Positions 18,144 through 27,245 of a stretch of DNA of 64,000 bases are shown piece after piece. Each line of letters opens with the position of its first letter. The first letter of the stretch is position 1. A program made the position numbers and the translations under genes. Origin of the DNA: Enterococcus gilvus ATCC BAA-350 (lineage in GTDB: Bacteria; Bacillota; Bacilli; Lactobacillales; Enterococcaceae); NCBI RefSeq assembly GCF_000407545.1, contig NZ_ASWH01000001.1, positions 1,875,501 through 1,939,500 of the forward strand, in the 5' to 3' direction. The notes under the pieces were generated by a model that had not been told where the DNA came from, made no database searches, and worked only from the letters and a program-made list of their open reading frames with translations.

Positions 18144-19892
18144 GTGAAAGAAGTTATGATTACTATTAACGGAAAAATCTGTACTGCTCCAGAAGGATCG
18201 ACCATTCTCGAAGCAGTACGAATCAACAATATTGAGATCCCTACCCTCTGCTTTCTAAAAGAAATCAACGAAATCGGCGCCTGTCGTATGTGCGTCGTTG
18301 AAGTGAAAGGTGCCCGCAGTCTTGTAACGGCTTGTGTGTACCCAGTCACTGAAGGGATGGAAATCACGACGAATTCCAAGAAAGTCTTTGATTCTCGCAG
18401 AGTTACCTTGGAATTGATTTTATCGACCCACGAACGGAAATGTCTTTCCTGTATCCGCAGCGGCAATTGCGAGCTGCAAAAGCTATGTAAAGAATTCAAC
18501 GTCGCGGATGAAGACTACTTCAACGGCGAAAACTGCGAATACGAATTTGATGACAGTGCCGTGCATATGGTCCGAAACAACAATAAGTGTATTCTTTGCC
18601 GCCGTTGCGTCGCCGCGTGCTCAAAATGGCAGGCTGTCGGAGTGATCGGGCCAAATGATCGCGGCTTCAACACCCATATTGGAAGTGCCTACGAGCAAAA
18701 TCTAGGAGACGTTCCTTGTATTTCCTGTGGTCAGTGCATCGTCGTTTGTCCAACAGGTGCGATCCACGAAAAAGATCAGACCCAAGAAGTTTGGGATGCG
18801 TTAGAAGATCCTACTAAACACGTGATCGTACAGACTGCCCCTTCGATTCGAGTCACATTAGGCGAAGCCTTCAACATGCCGATCGGTACGAATGTCGAAG
18901 GCAAAATGGTGGCAGCCTTGCGGCGAATCGGGTTTGATCGCGTCTTTGATACCAACGTCGCGGCGGACTTTACGATCATGGAGGAAGCCAATGAGTTCCT
19001 AGAACGTGTTGGAAACAATGGCCCCTTCCCAATGTTTACCTCTTGTTCACCAGGTTGGGTCAAATACTGTGAATCGTATCATCCAGAATTGATCCCTAAC
19101 CTGTCGACCTGTAAATCGCCGCAGCAAATGTTTGGCGCGCTGGCGAAAACTTGGTACGCCGAAAAAGAAGGCATTGATCCAAAAGATATCTTTGTGGTAG
19201 GAATCATGCCTTGTACCGCGAAGAAATTTGAAGTCACACGGGAGGACGAAGATGCCGCTGGTTACTCGGATTGTGATGTCGCATTAACGACCCGTGAACT
19301 GGCACGTATGATCGATAAAGCCGGTGTCCGTTTCGTAGAATTAGAAGACGAAGCTTTTGACAATCCATTAGGTGAAGCGACCGGTGCAGGCTATATCTTC
19401 GGCGCCACAGGCGGAGTGATGGAGGCGGCATTAAGAACAGCCGCTGAAACATTGGCCGGTCATTCCTTGGAACAAGTAGAATTCACAGAAGTGCGCGGCA
19501 TGAAGGGGATCAAAGAAGCGACTTATGAAATGAGCGGCGCAACCATCAATGTTGCGGTCGCCTCTGGCATCGGGAACGCGAAGAAATTGTTAGAACGAAT
19601 CGAATCTGGCGAAAAATTCTATCACTTTGTCAAGATCATGGGTTGTCCTGGCGGCTGTATCAATGGCGGTGGTCAACCTGTCCAGCCAGCTTCTGTACGC
19701 AACTTTGTTGATTTAAAAACAAAACGTGCCGCTGCGTTATACTCAGAAGACAAAGACAAAGGCTTACGCAAATCAAACGAAAGCCCGATCGTCCAAAAAA
19801 TCTATCAAGAGTTTTTAGAAAAACCGGGCAGCTTAAAAGCACACCACATTCTCCACACAAGCTATCGCGACCGCATGGACGTGAATGCATAA
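18144..19892 (+). CDS. hndD: [FeFe] hydrogenase catalytic subunit (HndD-like)
   Basis: A 582-residue enzyme. N-terminal [2Fe-2S] ferredoxin domain (CFLKEINEIGACRMC), His-Cys [4Fe-4S] domain (HERKCLSCIRSGNCELQ), two [4Fe-4S] clusters (CILCRRCVAAC and CISCGQCIVVCP), then the H-cluster domain with TSCSPGW, MPCTAKK and MGCPGGCINGGG, and a C-terminal small subunit-like tail. The GTG at 18144 is 8 bp after GGAGG and is chosen over the GTG at 18135. It catalyses proton reduction/hydrogen oxidation as part of an NAD(P)H/ferredoxin-linked cytoplasmic complex. Activity needs the maturases HydE, HydF and HydG, which are not in this window. The third motif has Gly where many enzymes have Ala (MACPGGC). 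Confidence 0.95.
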   Translation: MKEVMITINGKICTAPEGSTILEAVRINNIEIPTLCFLKEINEIGACRMCVVEVKGARSLVTACVYPVTEGMEITTNSKKVFDSRRVTLELILSTHERKCLSCIRSGNCELQKLCKEFNVADEDYFNGENCEYEFDDSAVHMVRNNNKCILCRRCVAACSKWQAVGVIGPNDRGFNTHIGSAYEQNLGDVPCISCGQCIVVCPTGAIHEKDQTQEVWDALEDPTKHVIVQTAPSIRVTLGEAFNMPIGTNVEGKMVAALRRIGFDRVFDTNVAADFTIMEEANEFLERVGNNGPFPMFTSCSPGWVKYCESYHPELIPNLSTCKSPQQMFGALAKTWYAEKEGIDPKDIFVVGIMPCTAKKFEVTREDEDAAGYSDCDVALTTRELARMIDKAGVRFVELEDEAFDNPLGEATGAGYIFGATGGVMEAALRTAAETLAGHSLEQVEFTEVRGMKGIKEATYEMSGATINVAVASGIGNAKKLLERIESGEKFYHFVKIMGCPGGCINGGGQPVQPASVRNFVDLKTKRAAALYSEDKDKGLRKSNESPIVQKIYQEFLEKPGSLKAHHILHTSYRDRMDVNA

Positions 19893-19896
19893 AAAA

Positions 19897-19931
19897 GAAG
19901 CTTTGATCGATAAGTTATCGATCAAGGCTTC
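19897..19931. terminator. Bidirectional terminator
   Basis: A 16-bp stem (GAAGCTTTGATCGATA with TATCGATCAAGGCTTC, one G-T pair) around a 3-base loop, flanked by A6 and TTTT. It serves the hydrogenase operon and the convergent ECF gene. Confidence 0.9.
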
Positions 19932-19938
19932 TTTTCTT

Positions 19939-20484
19939 CTACCGAACTCTTTGAAGATGCAATGCCTTTGAAAGGACTGGAACGACTAAAATGGACAACC
20001 CGCCGCCAATCAACGCTGTGATCAATTGCGGAACTGAAAATGCCCCTGATACCATCGCGGCTTTAGGAGCCGGCATTTTAAGCAAAACAGGAACGACAAA
20101 TTGTACGATCGTCAGATACAATACACCAAACTTTGCGACTGCGCCGACAACCGTCGCCAAGACAAAATTCGTGATTGCCTGCTTGGTATTGAAGCCTGCG
20201 AGGACATGCCAGATCGTCACTAAGACCGCATTCCCAATAGCGATACAGAAAACGATTTGTGGAAATGCTGGACCGATCCCAAAGATAAACGCGAAGATCG
20301 GTGACAATAAAGCGATGGTCAAGCCGCTCGCCAACCCTCCTGTTGTGACAGAAACAATCAAAATCAAATTTACGAGAGAACCTGTTACCAACGTGTTGCC
20401 TAATCCCGATGTCACCGCCTGGACAACGATCAATAATGCTAATAATACCCCCGTTTGCGAAACCCATAATGCTTTACGATTCAT
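19939..20484 (-). CDS. ECF transporter S component-like membrane protein
   Basis: A 181-residue protein with about five or six hydrophobic helices, starting NRKALWVSQTGVLLALLIVV and including GIGPAFPQIVFCIAIGNAVL. The pattern fits substrate-capture (S) components of energy-coupling-factor importers, which bind vitamins or metals and dock to a shared EcfAAT module. No EcfA/T genes are here. Relatives of this type are, from memory, often found beside hydrogenase genes, but the substrate is unknown. The ribosome site is weak, and a leader ORF with a stem-loop lies upstream. Confidence 0.7.
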   Translation of the reverse strand: MNRKALWVSQTGVLLALLIVVQAVTSGLGNTLVTGSLVNLILIVSVTTGGLASGLTIALLSPIFAFIFGIGPAFPQIVFCIAIGNAVLVTIWHVLAGFNTKQAITNFVLATVVGAVAKFGVLYLTIVQFVVPVLLKMPAPKAAMVSGAFSVPQLITALIGGGLSILVVPVLSKALHLQRVR

Positions 20485-20497
20485 ATTTTCGGAAATT

Positions 20498-20550
20498 CTA
20501 TTTGTAGTTTATTTCACAAATAGTTATCCTTTCACTTCCTTCCTTTTCAT
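20498..20550 (-). promoter_or_regulatory. Leader ORF and stem-loop upstream of the ECF gene
   Basis: On the minus strand an 8-codon ORF (ATG at 20550, TAA at 20524-20526, peptide MKRKEVKG) follows a good ribosome site (TTAGGAGATTGACT). Right after its stop comes the perfect 8-bp hairpin CTATTTGT/ACAAATAG (20498-20523), ending 13 bp before the ECF start codon. Confidence 0.4.
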
Positions 20551-20678
20551 AGTCAATCTCCTAATTTAACTCTCACTAAAAATAGCGCTTTCGTCTGTCT
20601 ATAATTATTGTATCAGAAGTATGGGGCAGACGCGCACCAGTTTTAAAAATTCTGTACTAAAAATTGAAATAAAAAAAA

Positions 20679-20701
20679 GACCCTTGGTTCACCAAGGATC
20701 T
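20679..20701 (-). terminator. Terminator of the IIC operon
   Basis: The stem AGATCCTTGGT/ACCAAGGGTCT reads on the minus strand into TTTTTTTTT. Confidence 0.9.
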
Positions 20702-20727
20702 TTAAACGCTGCTTCTGCAACAAGTGA

Positions 20728-22077
20728 TTATGCTTGATTTGCGGCAAGTTCTGCTGCTTTTACTTTTTCTTCTTCAAGTAATTTGTTGTCATAAAACTTG
20801 ATGAATGGGAACCAGATCGCAAAGGCCAATACCGCACATAACACTGCCAATACCGCTGCTTTCCAGTCGCCCCCGCTACCAACAAAGGCACCGAGTCCTA
20901 CTGGTGACGGCCATGGCATTTGGGCCAGCATTGGTCGAACGATCTCTAATTTGATTGCGAAATACGCAAGTGACGCTGAGGCCATAGGTGCTAAAAAGAA
21001 TGGGATCGCTAGATAAGGATTGTAGACGATCGGCATCCCGAAAATGATCGGTTCGTTGATGTTGAAAATCCCTGGAACCAACGATGCTTTTCCTAAAACT
21101 TTCAATTGGTCCGATTTAGCCATAAAGGCGATAAAGATAATCAGCCCTAATGTTGCCCCAGATCCCCCAACAGTAACATACGAATTGTTAAATTCACCAG
21201 CGAGCGGAAAATTGGCACCGTTTGCATTTGCTGCCATATTTGCCAGCACGATCGGTGTTAAGAAAGACGTAATGATGTTTGCCCCGTGAATCCCAACGAT
21301 CCAAAGTGCATGGATCAAGAAATAAATGACCATGATTCCAAGCCATGTATTTGTCAAATTGGTTACGAAGCTGAATGGGATCGCGATCATTTTGAAGATA
21401 TCTGTTCCAAGAGCAACTAAACCGCCATTGATGATCATTACGACAAACGCAATGACGAATGTTGGGATCAATGCTGTAAAGGAACGTGACACACCTGGCG
21501 GCACTACGTCCGGCATTTTAATGATCCAATTTCTCTTTACACACATGCAGTACAATTCAACAGCGATGATCGACATGATGATTCCCGTAAAGATACCGGA
21601 AGTCCCCAGTCTATCCACAAAGGCTCCCATACGAATCCCGCTGACGATTGTTTCTGTATCTGTCATTGAAGAAACTAAGCTAATTTTCCCTCCGTCGAGA
21701 ATTAATTCTGGTATACACATAAAGAAGGCAAATACTGATAATAACGCGCCCATCAATGGATTGACATTGATGTTTTGTTCATCTCTTTCAATAGAGGTTA
21801 ACTCATAAGCGAAAACGATTGCAAAATAAACGGAAAGAATTCCCATAGTCATTGTGTTGGCGATCATATAGAGATCACTTATTTTAAAAAATGTCGCGTT
21901 AAAGAATCCCTCTAAAAATGGAAAAGATACGGGCAAAACATTTAAAACTAAAAACATGGACCCTACGATCGTGAAGGGAATCGATGCCATCCCAGCCGCC
22001 ATAACGGCGCGGACAATTTTTAACTGGGCAATTTTACCCATCGGTCCCATTAAATACTTCTGCAAGAAATTAAACAT
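20728..22077 (-). CDS. PTS lactose/cellobiose-family EIIC permease
   Basis: A 449-residue membrane protein of the LacE/CelB-type EIIC family, with about ten helices and the conserved INEPIIFGMPIVYNP segment near the substrate site. It moves and helps phosphorylate a sugar across the membrane with IIA and IIB partners encoded in the same operon (22606-22935 and 24943-25257). Last gene before the terminator. The exact beta-glucoside or disaccharide is not predictable. Confidence 0.92.
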   Translation of the reverse strand: MFNFLQKYLMGPMGKIAQLKIVRAVMAAGMASIPFTIVGSMFLVLNVLPVSFPFLEGFFNATFFKISDLYMIANTMTMGILSVYFAIVFAYELTSIERDEQNINVNPLMGALLSVFAFFMCIPELILDGGKISLVSSMTDTETIVSGIRMGAFVDRLGTSGIFTGIIMSIIAVELYCMCVKRNWIIKMPDVVPPGVSRSFTALIPTFVIAFVVMIINGGLVALGTDIFKMIAIPFSFVTNLTNTWLGIMVIYFLIHALWIVGIHGANIITSFLTPIVLANMAANANGANFPLAGEFNNSYVTVGGSGATLGLIIFIAFMAKSDQLKVLGKASLVPGIFNINEPIIFGMPIVYNPYLAIPFFLAPMASASLAYFAIKLEIVRPMLAQMPWPSPVGLGAFVGSGGDWKAAVLAVLCAVLAFAIWFPFIKFYDNKLLEEEKVKAAELAANQA

Positions 22078-22094
22078 TCATTGTGCTCCTCTCT

Positions 22095-22592
22095 TTATTG
22101 TACTGCTTTTTCGTATTGCTGAATGCGATCATAATGCTTGTCACGATTGGTACGAATTCTTTTTAAGCGTCTCCTAACAAACACACACAGGAGTAATCCG
22201 CTAGCCATTAATACAGAAATAAACACACGTCCTTGCCCATCATCATTCATAAAAGGAAAGAATCCAGAAAACAACGGCGTTACGGTTACGAACATCAAAA
22301 CGAGGTTGAGTATTCCTTGAATGAGGAAGTAGCGGTCTGTATTCGGCACATTATTTTGATGCTTGCGATACAATTGAAACTGTTCCGCAGCTACTGGGAT
22401 CACTCCGACGATCAACGCTAACGGGAGCCAGAGCCAGATACTTTTTGACAATGACAGACAGATCAGCCAGTAAAGATTGATGAAAAAGAACAGTGCTGTC
22501 AAATACCGCACGATCAAATAACGGTTAAAGTACATATTTTTTAAACTAAATTGCTGCTTTTCCATGTGCAATTTTTTCTTATCCTCATTCAT
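22095..22592 (-). CDS. Membrane protein of unknown function in a PTS operon
   Basis: A 165-residue protein with four hydrophobic helices (about 30-50, 52-72, 90-112 and 120-140), followed by a basic C-terminus (VRRRLKRIRTNRDKHYDRI). An in-frame start at 22643 exists, but the ATG at 22592 has GGAGG 7 bp upstream. Not recognised as a known family. It lies between the IIA and IIC genes with 13- and 17-bp gaps, so it is an operon member. It could be an accessory of the permease. Confidence 0.75.
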   Translation of the reverse strand: MNEDKKKLHMEKQQFSLKNMYFNRYLIVRYLTALFFFINLYWLICLSLSKSIWLWLPLALIVGVIPVAAEQFQLYRKHQNNVPNTDRYFLIQGILNLVLMFVTVTPLFSGFFPFMNDDGQGRVFISVLMASGLLLCVFVRRRLKRIRTNRDKHYDRIQQYEKAVQ

Positions 22593-22605
22593 AGTGTCCC
22601 TCCGT

Positions 22606-22935
22606 TCATTCCGTGCGCTGCTGATACAAATAGCGCATCTCATTGGCGACTTCCAACAACGTCATTGTCGTCATCAGGTGATCTTGTGCATGGACCATGA
22701 TTATTTCCATTTCAATTTTTTTTCCGCCGGCATACTCTTTCAGAAGCTGTGTCTGAGCTTTATGCGCCTTCAAAAGCTGCTCGTTGGCTTCCTCCAATTG
22801 TTCCTTCGCTTTCTCATCTTCTTTTTTGCGCATCGAAGCGAATGCGTCATGAATGACCGTTCGTGCATTTCCGCTGTGAAGAATAATTTCAAAAGCGGCT
22901 ACCTGTAATTCTTCACTATTCATTTGTTCAGCCAC
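22606..22935 (-). CDS. PTS lactose/cellobiose-family EIIA
   Basis: A 109-residue all-helical EIIA of the Lac family. The active-site histidine lies in MVHAQDHLMTTMTLLEVA. It carries phosphate from HPr to the IIB protein. It has a GGAGGGAGC ribosome site and lies just after the LicR-like regulator gene. Confidence 0.92.
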   Translation of the reverse strand: MAEQMNSEELQVAAFEIILHSGNARTVIHDAFASMRKKEDEKAKEQLEEANEQLLKAHKAQTQLLKEYAGGKKIEMEIIMVHAQDHLMTTMTLLEVANEMRYLYQQRTE

Positions 22936-22950
22936 ATGGCTCCCTCCTTA

Positions 22951-24927
22951 TCAAATAATCTTTATAAGTTCATTACTAAAGTTTTCAAATGTTGGTTCAG
23001 CTAAAATTGCCTGCTGGATATCCAGCCGATCGACCAACTGAACAATTGCTTTTGTCACAACCGTGATCCCCTCATTTTCAATATATGAAGGCGAGATCAG
23101 AAAGACAAAATTCACCGTTTCCTTCTCATCCCACGTCATCCCATCAGGAATCAAGGCAACAGCAATCTTCGTCGACACTCCTACTGGAATCGCTGGATGG
23201 GGAACGACCACGGTGTCACTAAACACGATCTGTCCCATCATCTCTCGTTGCGAAATCTGCTGCTTCATTTTTATTGGATAGTTTTCTTCCTCATTCACAC
23301 TTAACACATCTAATAAATCATCCACGACACTTTCCTTCGTGGGCGCTGTTTCGTATCTTTTGAAAAATTGTTCTGATAATTGCGTTTCAAAATAGCGTTT
23401 CCGCTCATTAAGCGGCAAGCGATGGGTTTCTTCGATCCTTGTAGGGCGTGAAATCAGACGATCCAATAATTTACGTATTTTATGGACATCTTCATCATTT
23501 AGAAAGACACTGACATGCAACACAGGAACTTTAAAGACCATGGTTGATAGATCCACAGAAGAGATGATCAAATCGATGCCCTTCAACGTCGCTTCGTTGA
23601 TTTCATAGTAGCCCTTCACATTGACGACCGTTATATGTTTGCCAAACTCATTCGAGACTCGGTTCTTCAACAATTGTGCGCTGCCATACCCTGTTGCACA
23701 GATGATCAACGCCCGCACTTTATGTGTGTCTTTGACCTTTTCTAAAGCTGCCAGCAAATGAAGCGCAAGATAGGCCCATTCGTCCTCACTTATAACAAAT
23801 TTTCTCAGCATCGGCATTTCAGCAAAATAATGCTTCGTTAATTCAAATGCTTCTGAATTGCCTTCTTTGATTTCTGTCGTTAAAGGATTGTCTAAGGTGA
23901 TTCCGCGATTTAATCGAATCAGCAAAGGACCTAAATGCCCCAGCAACCCGCTTTTTAACTGATAGTCTTCCATCAGCGGATAGCCGATCACTTGAGAAAT
24001 GCTTTGGATGACGTTGTCTAATTCATAAGAAAGCTCTTGGTTCTCTGTTGTTGCCTCGTGGTTGGATTTTGCCATCAGATGGATCGTTAGATAAGACACC
24101 TCTTCGATCGGAAACACCACATTGGTGACCGTTTCAATTCGTTCAACGATTTTTTCCGCCACTTGGTACTCTATTCGTCCTAATAAATCTTGCTGCAGTC
24201 CTAAATCTTTGATCTCAAAACCTTCACGCATGCGTTTGATTCCTAAAGAAAGATGCAAGACCAAATTTTGGATCACCACATCAGATACTTTTAGCTTTGC
24301 CTCTCGCGTCTCATCTAAAATAATGATCGTCAATTCTTCAAACGTGATTTCATTAAAAAAATGACTGTTTCCTAAATATTCCTTCATTGAGTTGGCATAC
24401 GTTTTGCCGAAAAGTGTATCCATGATAAAGTGTCGTTTGTTTCTTTCTTCACCTTCTACCCAGAACCCTTTGCCGTGTTTTGACACGATCACGAGAGAAT
24501 ATTCCTGTAATTTCTCTTTTATTTCTTGGATATCTTTCGCTAAACTCGACCGACTAATAAAAAGTTCTTCCGCTAGATCATCTATAACAATTACTCGATC
24601 CTCAAGTAATAGCTTATTCAAAATATATTTTTGCCGATCCTCCACTTCGGAAAATTCACTCGCATTTCTATAAAAGGGATCTACTAAGTTCTCGTGACTC
24701 AAAAATAAATCGAAAACCATTTTATGAACAATTCTCAATTGATAGCCTTGTCCCTGCTTTGCTAGAATTTCTCCTCCATTTTTTTCCACCAGCACTTTTA
24801 AATCTTGCAAATAATTTCTAACCGTACGATCGGATAGCGACAATTCAGAAGCTAAGTCTTTGCTGGTCACAAATTCATTCTTATGATCGATCAAACGATT
24901 CAACAAAGCTTTTTCCTTCTGTTTCAT
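22951..24927 (-). CDS. LicR/MtlR-type PRD transcriptional activator with EIIB and EIIA domains
   Basis: A 658-residue PTS-controlled regulator. Two N-terminal helix-turn-helix segments (about 1-110; SKDLASELSLSDRTVRNYLQ), two PRDs (about 185-290 and 300-400), a GatB-like EIIB domain with Cys in IICATGYGSAQLL (about 405-490) and a C-terminal Fru/Mtl-type EIIA domain (about 510-655; DTVVVPHPAIPVG supplies the His). Family members activate the PTS operon in which they sit when the sugar is present and general PTS sugars are absent. It is flanked by the IIB and IIA genes of that operon. Confidence 0.9.
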   Translation of the reverse strand: MKQKEKALLNRLIDHKNEFVTSKDLASELSLSDRTVRNYLQDLKVLVEKNGGEILAKQGQGYQLRIVHKMVFDLFLSHENLVDPFYRNASEFSEVEDRQKYILNKLLLEDRVIVIDDLAEELFISRSSLAKDIQEIKEKLQEYSLVIVSKHGKGFWVEGEERNKRHFIMDTLFGKTYANSMKEYLGNSHFFNEITFEELTIIILDETREAKLKVSDVVIQNLVLHLSLGIKRMREGFEIKDLGLQQDLLGRIEYQVAEKIVERIETVTNVVFPIEEVSYLTIHLMAKSNHEATTENQELSYELDNVIQSISQVIGYPLMEDYQLKSGLLGHLGPLLIRLNRGITLDNPLTTEIKEGNSEAFELTKHYFAEMPMLRKFVISEDEWAYLALHLLAALEKVKDTHKVRALIICATGYGSAQLLKNRVSNEFGKHITVVNVKGYYEINEATLKGIDLIISSVDLSTMVFKVPVLHVSVFLNDEDVHKIRKLLDRLISRPTRIEETHRLPLNERKRYFETQLSEQFFKRYETAPTKESVVDDLLDVLSVNEEENYPIKMKQQISQREMMGQIVFSDTVVVPHPAIPVGVSTKIAVALIPDGMTWDEKETVNFVFLISPSYIENEGITVVTKAIVQLVDRLDIQQAILAEPTFENFSNELIKII

Positions 24928-24942
24928 CTTACTCTCTCCCAG

Positions 24943-25257
24943 CTAAATATTTTCCTCGATAACCTCAGCCATTTTCTGTATCCCAGTAGGAATCGGGACA
25001 TACGCTTGAAATGGGATGCTCACTACAGGCTTACCGACGGTATCTCCTAGCTTAACAAATTTATCCAAAAACATGGTTGTTTGAGGACTGATCAGGAATA
25101 AATCAAAATCACTCGTTTTTATCATATTGTCGCCTTCTGTTGCTGAAACGGCATCCACAAAAATGTCCTTTCCGTTCTGTTTAAAGTAATCCGTTGTTTT
25201 GGTTGCCATCATTGAAGAAGACATTCCTGCTGCACAAATAATCAATGCTTTTTTCAT
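24943..25257 (-). CDS. PTS lactose/cellobiose-family EIIB
   Basis: A 104-residue EIIB with the phospho-cysteine loop IICAAGMSSSMMATK near the N-terminus. It passes phosphate from IIA to the sugar at IIC. The ATG at 25257 is 10 bp after AGGAG; a GTG at 25266 is less likely. It is the first gene of the operon IIB, regulator, IIA, membrane protein, IIC, behind a promoter with a cre-like site. Confidence 0.9.
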   Translation of the reverse strand: MKKALIICAAGMSSSMMATKTTDYFKQNGKDIFVDAVSATEGDNMIKTSDFDLFLISPQTTMFLDKFVKLGDTVGKPVVSIPFQAYVPIPTGIQKMAEVIEENI

Positions 25258-25292
25258 CTTACACACGCTCCTATTTTTGTTATCTCTCGTTC

Positions 25293-25328
25293 TTAGTACA
25301 CTCCAAGAATAGAATGTAAACGGTTACG
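25293..25328 (-). promoter_or_regulatory. Promoter with overlapping cre site, IIB operon
   Basis: On the minus strand CGTAACCGTTTACA (25315-25328) matches the CcpA cre consensus TGWAANCGNTNWCA at 13 of 14 positions. Its TTTACA end acts as -35, and TACTAA follows after 16 bp as -10. Confidence 0.7.
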
Positions 25329-25426
25329 GTTCAACATTAAAACTTCCGCATCATTACGGAAAAAAACTGTAATATCCTTAGAAAAGCCTAAAATTTCTTT
25401 TTTATCCTTCTAATAGGAAAAAAAAA

Positions 25427-25454
25427 GAATGACTGGCAAAAATGCCACTCATTC
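25427..25454 (-). terminator. Terminator of the dga/kdgK operon
   Basis: A 12-bp stem (GAATGAGTGGCA on the minus strand, one mismatch) is followed on the minus strand by a T9 run. Confidence 0.9.
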
Positions 25455-25478
25455 TTTTCCCGACGATTCACTTCGTGT

Positions 25479-26474
25479 TTATCGGATCAAATCGATTTCA
25501 GGATTTTTTAATACTGTGAAAACCTGTTCTTTTGTTGTCAACGGCACATCACCATGGATCGTATGCGCCAACACCGCGTTCATTGTTGCAAACTCAACTG
25601 TCTCGACTAAGGGCCAGTTTTCAGCATATCCCGTTAAGATTCCTGCTGCATAAGCATCGCCAGCGCCAATCCGATCCAAAGCAACCAGGTCTCTCACAGC
25701 ACTGACTGCGCGCTCTTTACGATTATATAAAAATCCTTGCATTTGTTTGCGACTGTCCGCAGTCGTTCTTCGTGTCCCGGCAAACCAATCAATCGCGTAT
25801 TTTTCCATAAATTGCCAAATCATCTCATCCTCTGATCCCGTTTTTGGGACTTGTAACAGGTCCAGCAAATCTCTCGTACTGCCAAAAACAATAGCGCAAT
25901 AAGGCAAGATTTTCTCGTATTGTTCTTTCATAAAAGCCAATTTATTCGGTTCTGTGTTCAGACTGGGACGGAAATTAAAGTCAAAGCAGACTTTTTTTCC
26001 TGCCTTCGCAGCCTCTTGTGCTAATGTATGTGCGGCATCCCGAGTAGCATCGGTCAAGCTCAAAGAAATTCCACAAATATGGATCAGATCATTTTCAGCC
26101 GCCACCTTCTCAAAGTTATAGGCTGTGTGATCACTGACACCAAAGGAACTATGGTGACGATTTTGATACGTAACGTGTGTTGGACGTTGTCCATACCCAT
26201 TTTCAGCAAAATAGCTGCCGATATGATGATGGGCGAATGACAACAGCTCTGTTTTGATTCCATACTTTGCCAACGCTGATTTAGCGACCTGTCCCAGACG
26301 GTTCTCAGGAAGCACGGTCACTAACGAAGAATCATAGCCAAATTGCGCCAAATTAGCCATAATATTGACACCCGTCCCAGTATAATCCATCCGCAATTCA
26401 TTCGTCTGATCTAACAATAAATACTCCGGTGGTGACAATCGCAGCATCACTTCACCAAAAGCCGCAAATTTCAT
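25479..26474 (-). CDS. kdgK: 2-dehydro-3-deoxygluconokinase
   Basis: A 331-residue PfkB-family kinase with the ATP/anion-hole motif LDRIGAGDAYAAGILTGY and an N-terminal GEVMLRLSPPEYLLLDQ typical of KdgK. It phosphorylates 2-keto-3-deoxygluconate to KDGP, which the DgaF aldolase then cleaves. The ATG at 26474 has AAGGAG upstream; it starts inside the end of dgaF (stop at 26491 is just upstream, so the two genes are nearly contiguous). Last gene of the operon. Confidence 0.92.
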   Translation of the reverse strand: MKFAAFGEVMLRLSPPEYLLLDQTNELRMDYTGTGVNIMANLAQFGYDSSLVTVLPENRLGQVAKSALAKYGIKTELLSFAHHHIGSYFAENGYGQRPTHVTYQNRHHSSFGVSDHTAYNFEKVAAENDLIHICGISLSLTDATRDAAHTLAQEAAKAGKKVCFDFNFRPSLNTEPNKLAFMKEQYEKILPYCAIVFGSTRDLLDLLQVPKTGSEDEMIWQFMEKYAIDWFAGTRRTTADSRKQMQGFLYNRKERAVSAVRDLVALDRIGAGDAYAAGILTGYAENWPLVETVEFATMNAVLAHTIHGDVPLTTKEQVFTVLKNPEIDLIR

Positions 26475-26490
26475 CGTTTCTGCTCCTTCT

Positions 26491-27231
26491 TTAAGCCAAT
26501 GTTTTTTTACACATTTCAAGCAATCGTTTTACGTCTTCAGGACGTGTGTCTCCTGTTTCAGAATCAATGATCGAACTGTACACATGCGGAATAATTTTCT
26601 TAACACCTGCATCAACAGCGATTTGAAGGATTTCTTCAAAATTTTCTAAGTCAATACCGCCAGTAGGCTCCAAATAGAAATCATGTTTGGCGCACGCTTC
26701 CGCAACTGCTTTAAATTCTTCTTTATGGGCCAATCCTTTCATTGGGAAGTATTTGATTGAACTACCACCCATATCTTGAAGCAACGTAATCGCTGTTTCG
26801 ATCGGCACGACGCCTTCTGGCCCTTTTGAACTTAGAGGCCCTGTCGCGATATTGACATAGCCGACTTTTCCTGTTGGCGAAACCAATCCATTGATGATCG
26901 TTTCTTCTTGACCCAATAGCGCTCTTGAGGTCCCCACGCCAGTAAATACTTGATTCACGTGTTGCGGCTGAAGCTCACCAGAAATACGCGAGACCATTTG
27001 ACTCTGATTCGGGTCCCCAGCACCTAGACCAACAGACAGGGCATTGTTCGTTGCCTCCTGATATTTTTTCATATCTTTGATGGCTGCTTCATCACTCTCG
27101 TAATTTTTCGACAGTACGCCTAAAACCACGTGTCCTTCCGCCGCTTCATAGCAAGATTTGGCATTCTCAACAGAATTCGCCAAAACATTTAAACAAATTC
27201 GATCCTCTAAATAATTTGGTTCTACTGACAT
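26491..27231 (-). CDS. dgaF: DgaF-type KDGP aldolase (EF_0839 family)
   Basis: A 246-residue protein of the family that includes Salmonella DgaF and E. faecalis EF_0839, which cleaves 2-keto-3-deoxy-6-phosphogluconate to pyruvate and glyceraldehyde-3-P. Recognisable segments are SVGLGAGDPNQSQMVSRIS, FTGVGTSRALLGQ and SIKYFPMKGL, then PTGGIDLENFEEIL. It follows dgaE by 14 bp and precedes kdgK, so both sources of KDGP feed it. Confidence 0.9.
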   Translation of the reverse strand: MSVEPNYLEDRICLNVLANSVENAKSCYEAAEGHVVLGVLSKNYESDEAAIKDMKKYQEATNNALSVGLGAGDPNQSQMVSRISGELQPQHVNQVFTGVGTSRALLGQEETIINGLVSPTGKVGYVNIATGPLSSKGPEGVVPIETAITLLQDMGGSSIKYFPMKGLAHKEEFKAVAEACAKHDFYLEPTGGIDLENFEEILQIAVDAGVKKIIPHVYSSIIDSETGDTRPEDVKRLLEMCKKTLA

Positions 27232-27245
27232 TTCCTGATCCCCTC

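Noticed and set aside
19991..20569. 192-codon plus-strand ORF opposite the ECF gene
   Set aside because: Mirror of a hydrophobic gene on the minus strand; no start signal and convergent with a strong terminator.
21326..21808. 160-codon plus-strand ORF opposite the IIC gene
   Set aside because: Shadow of the EIIC frame with no independent support.
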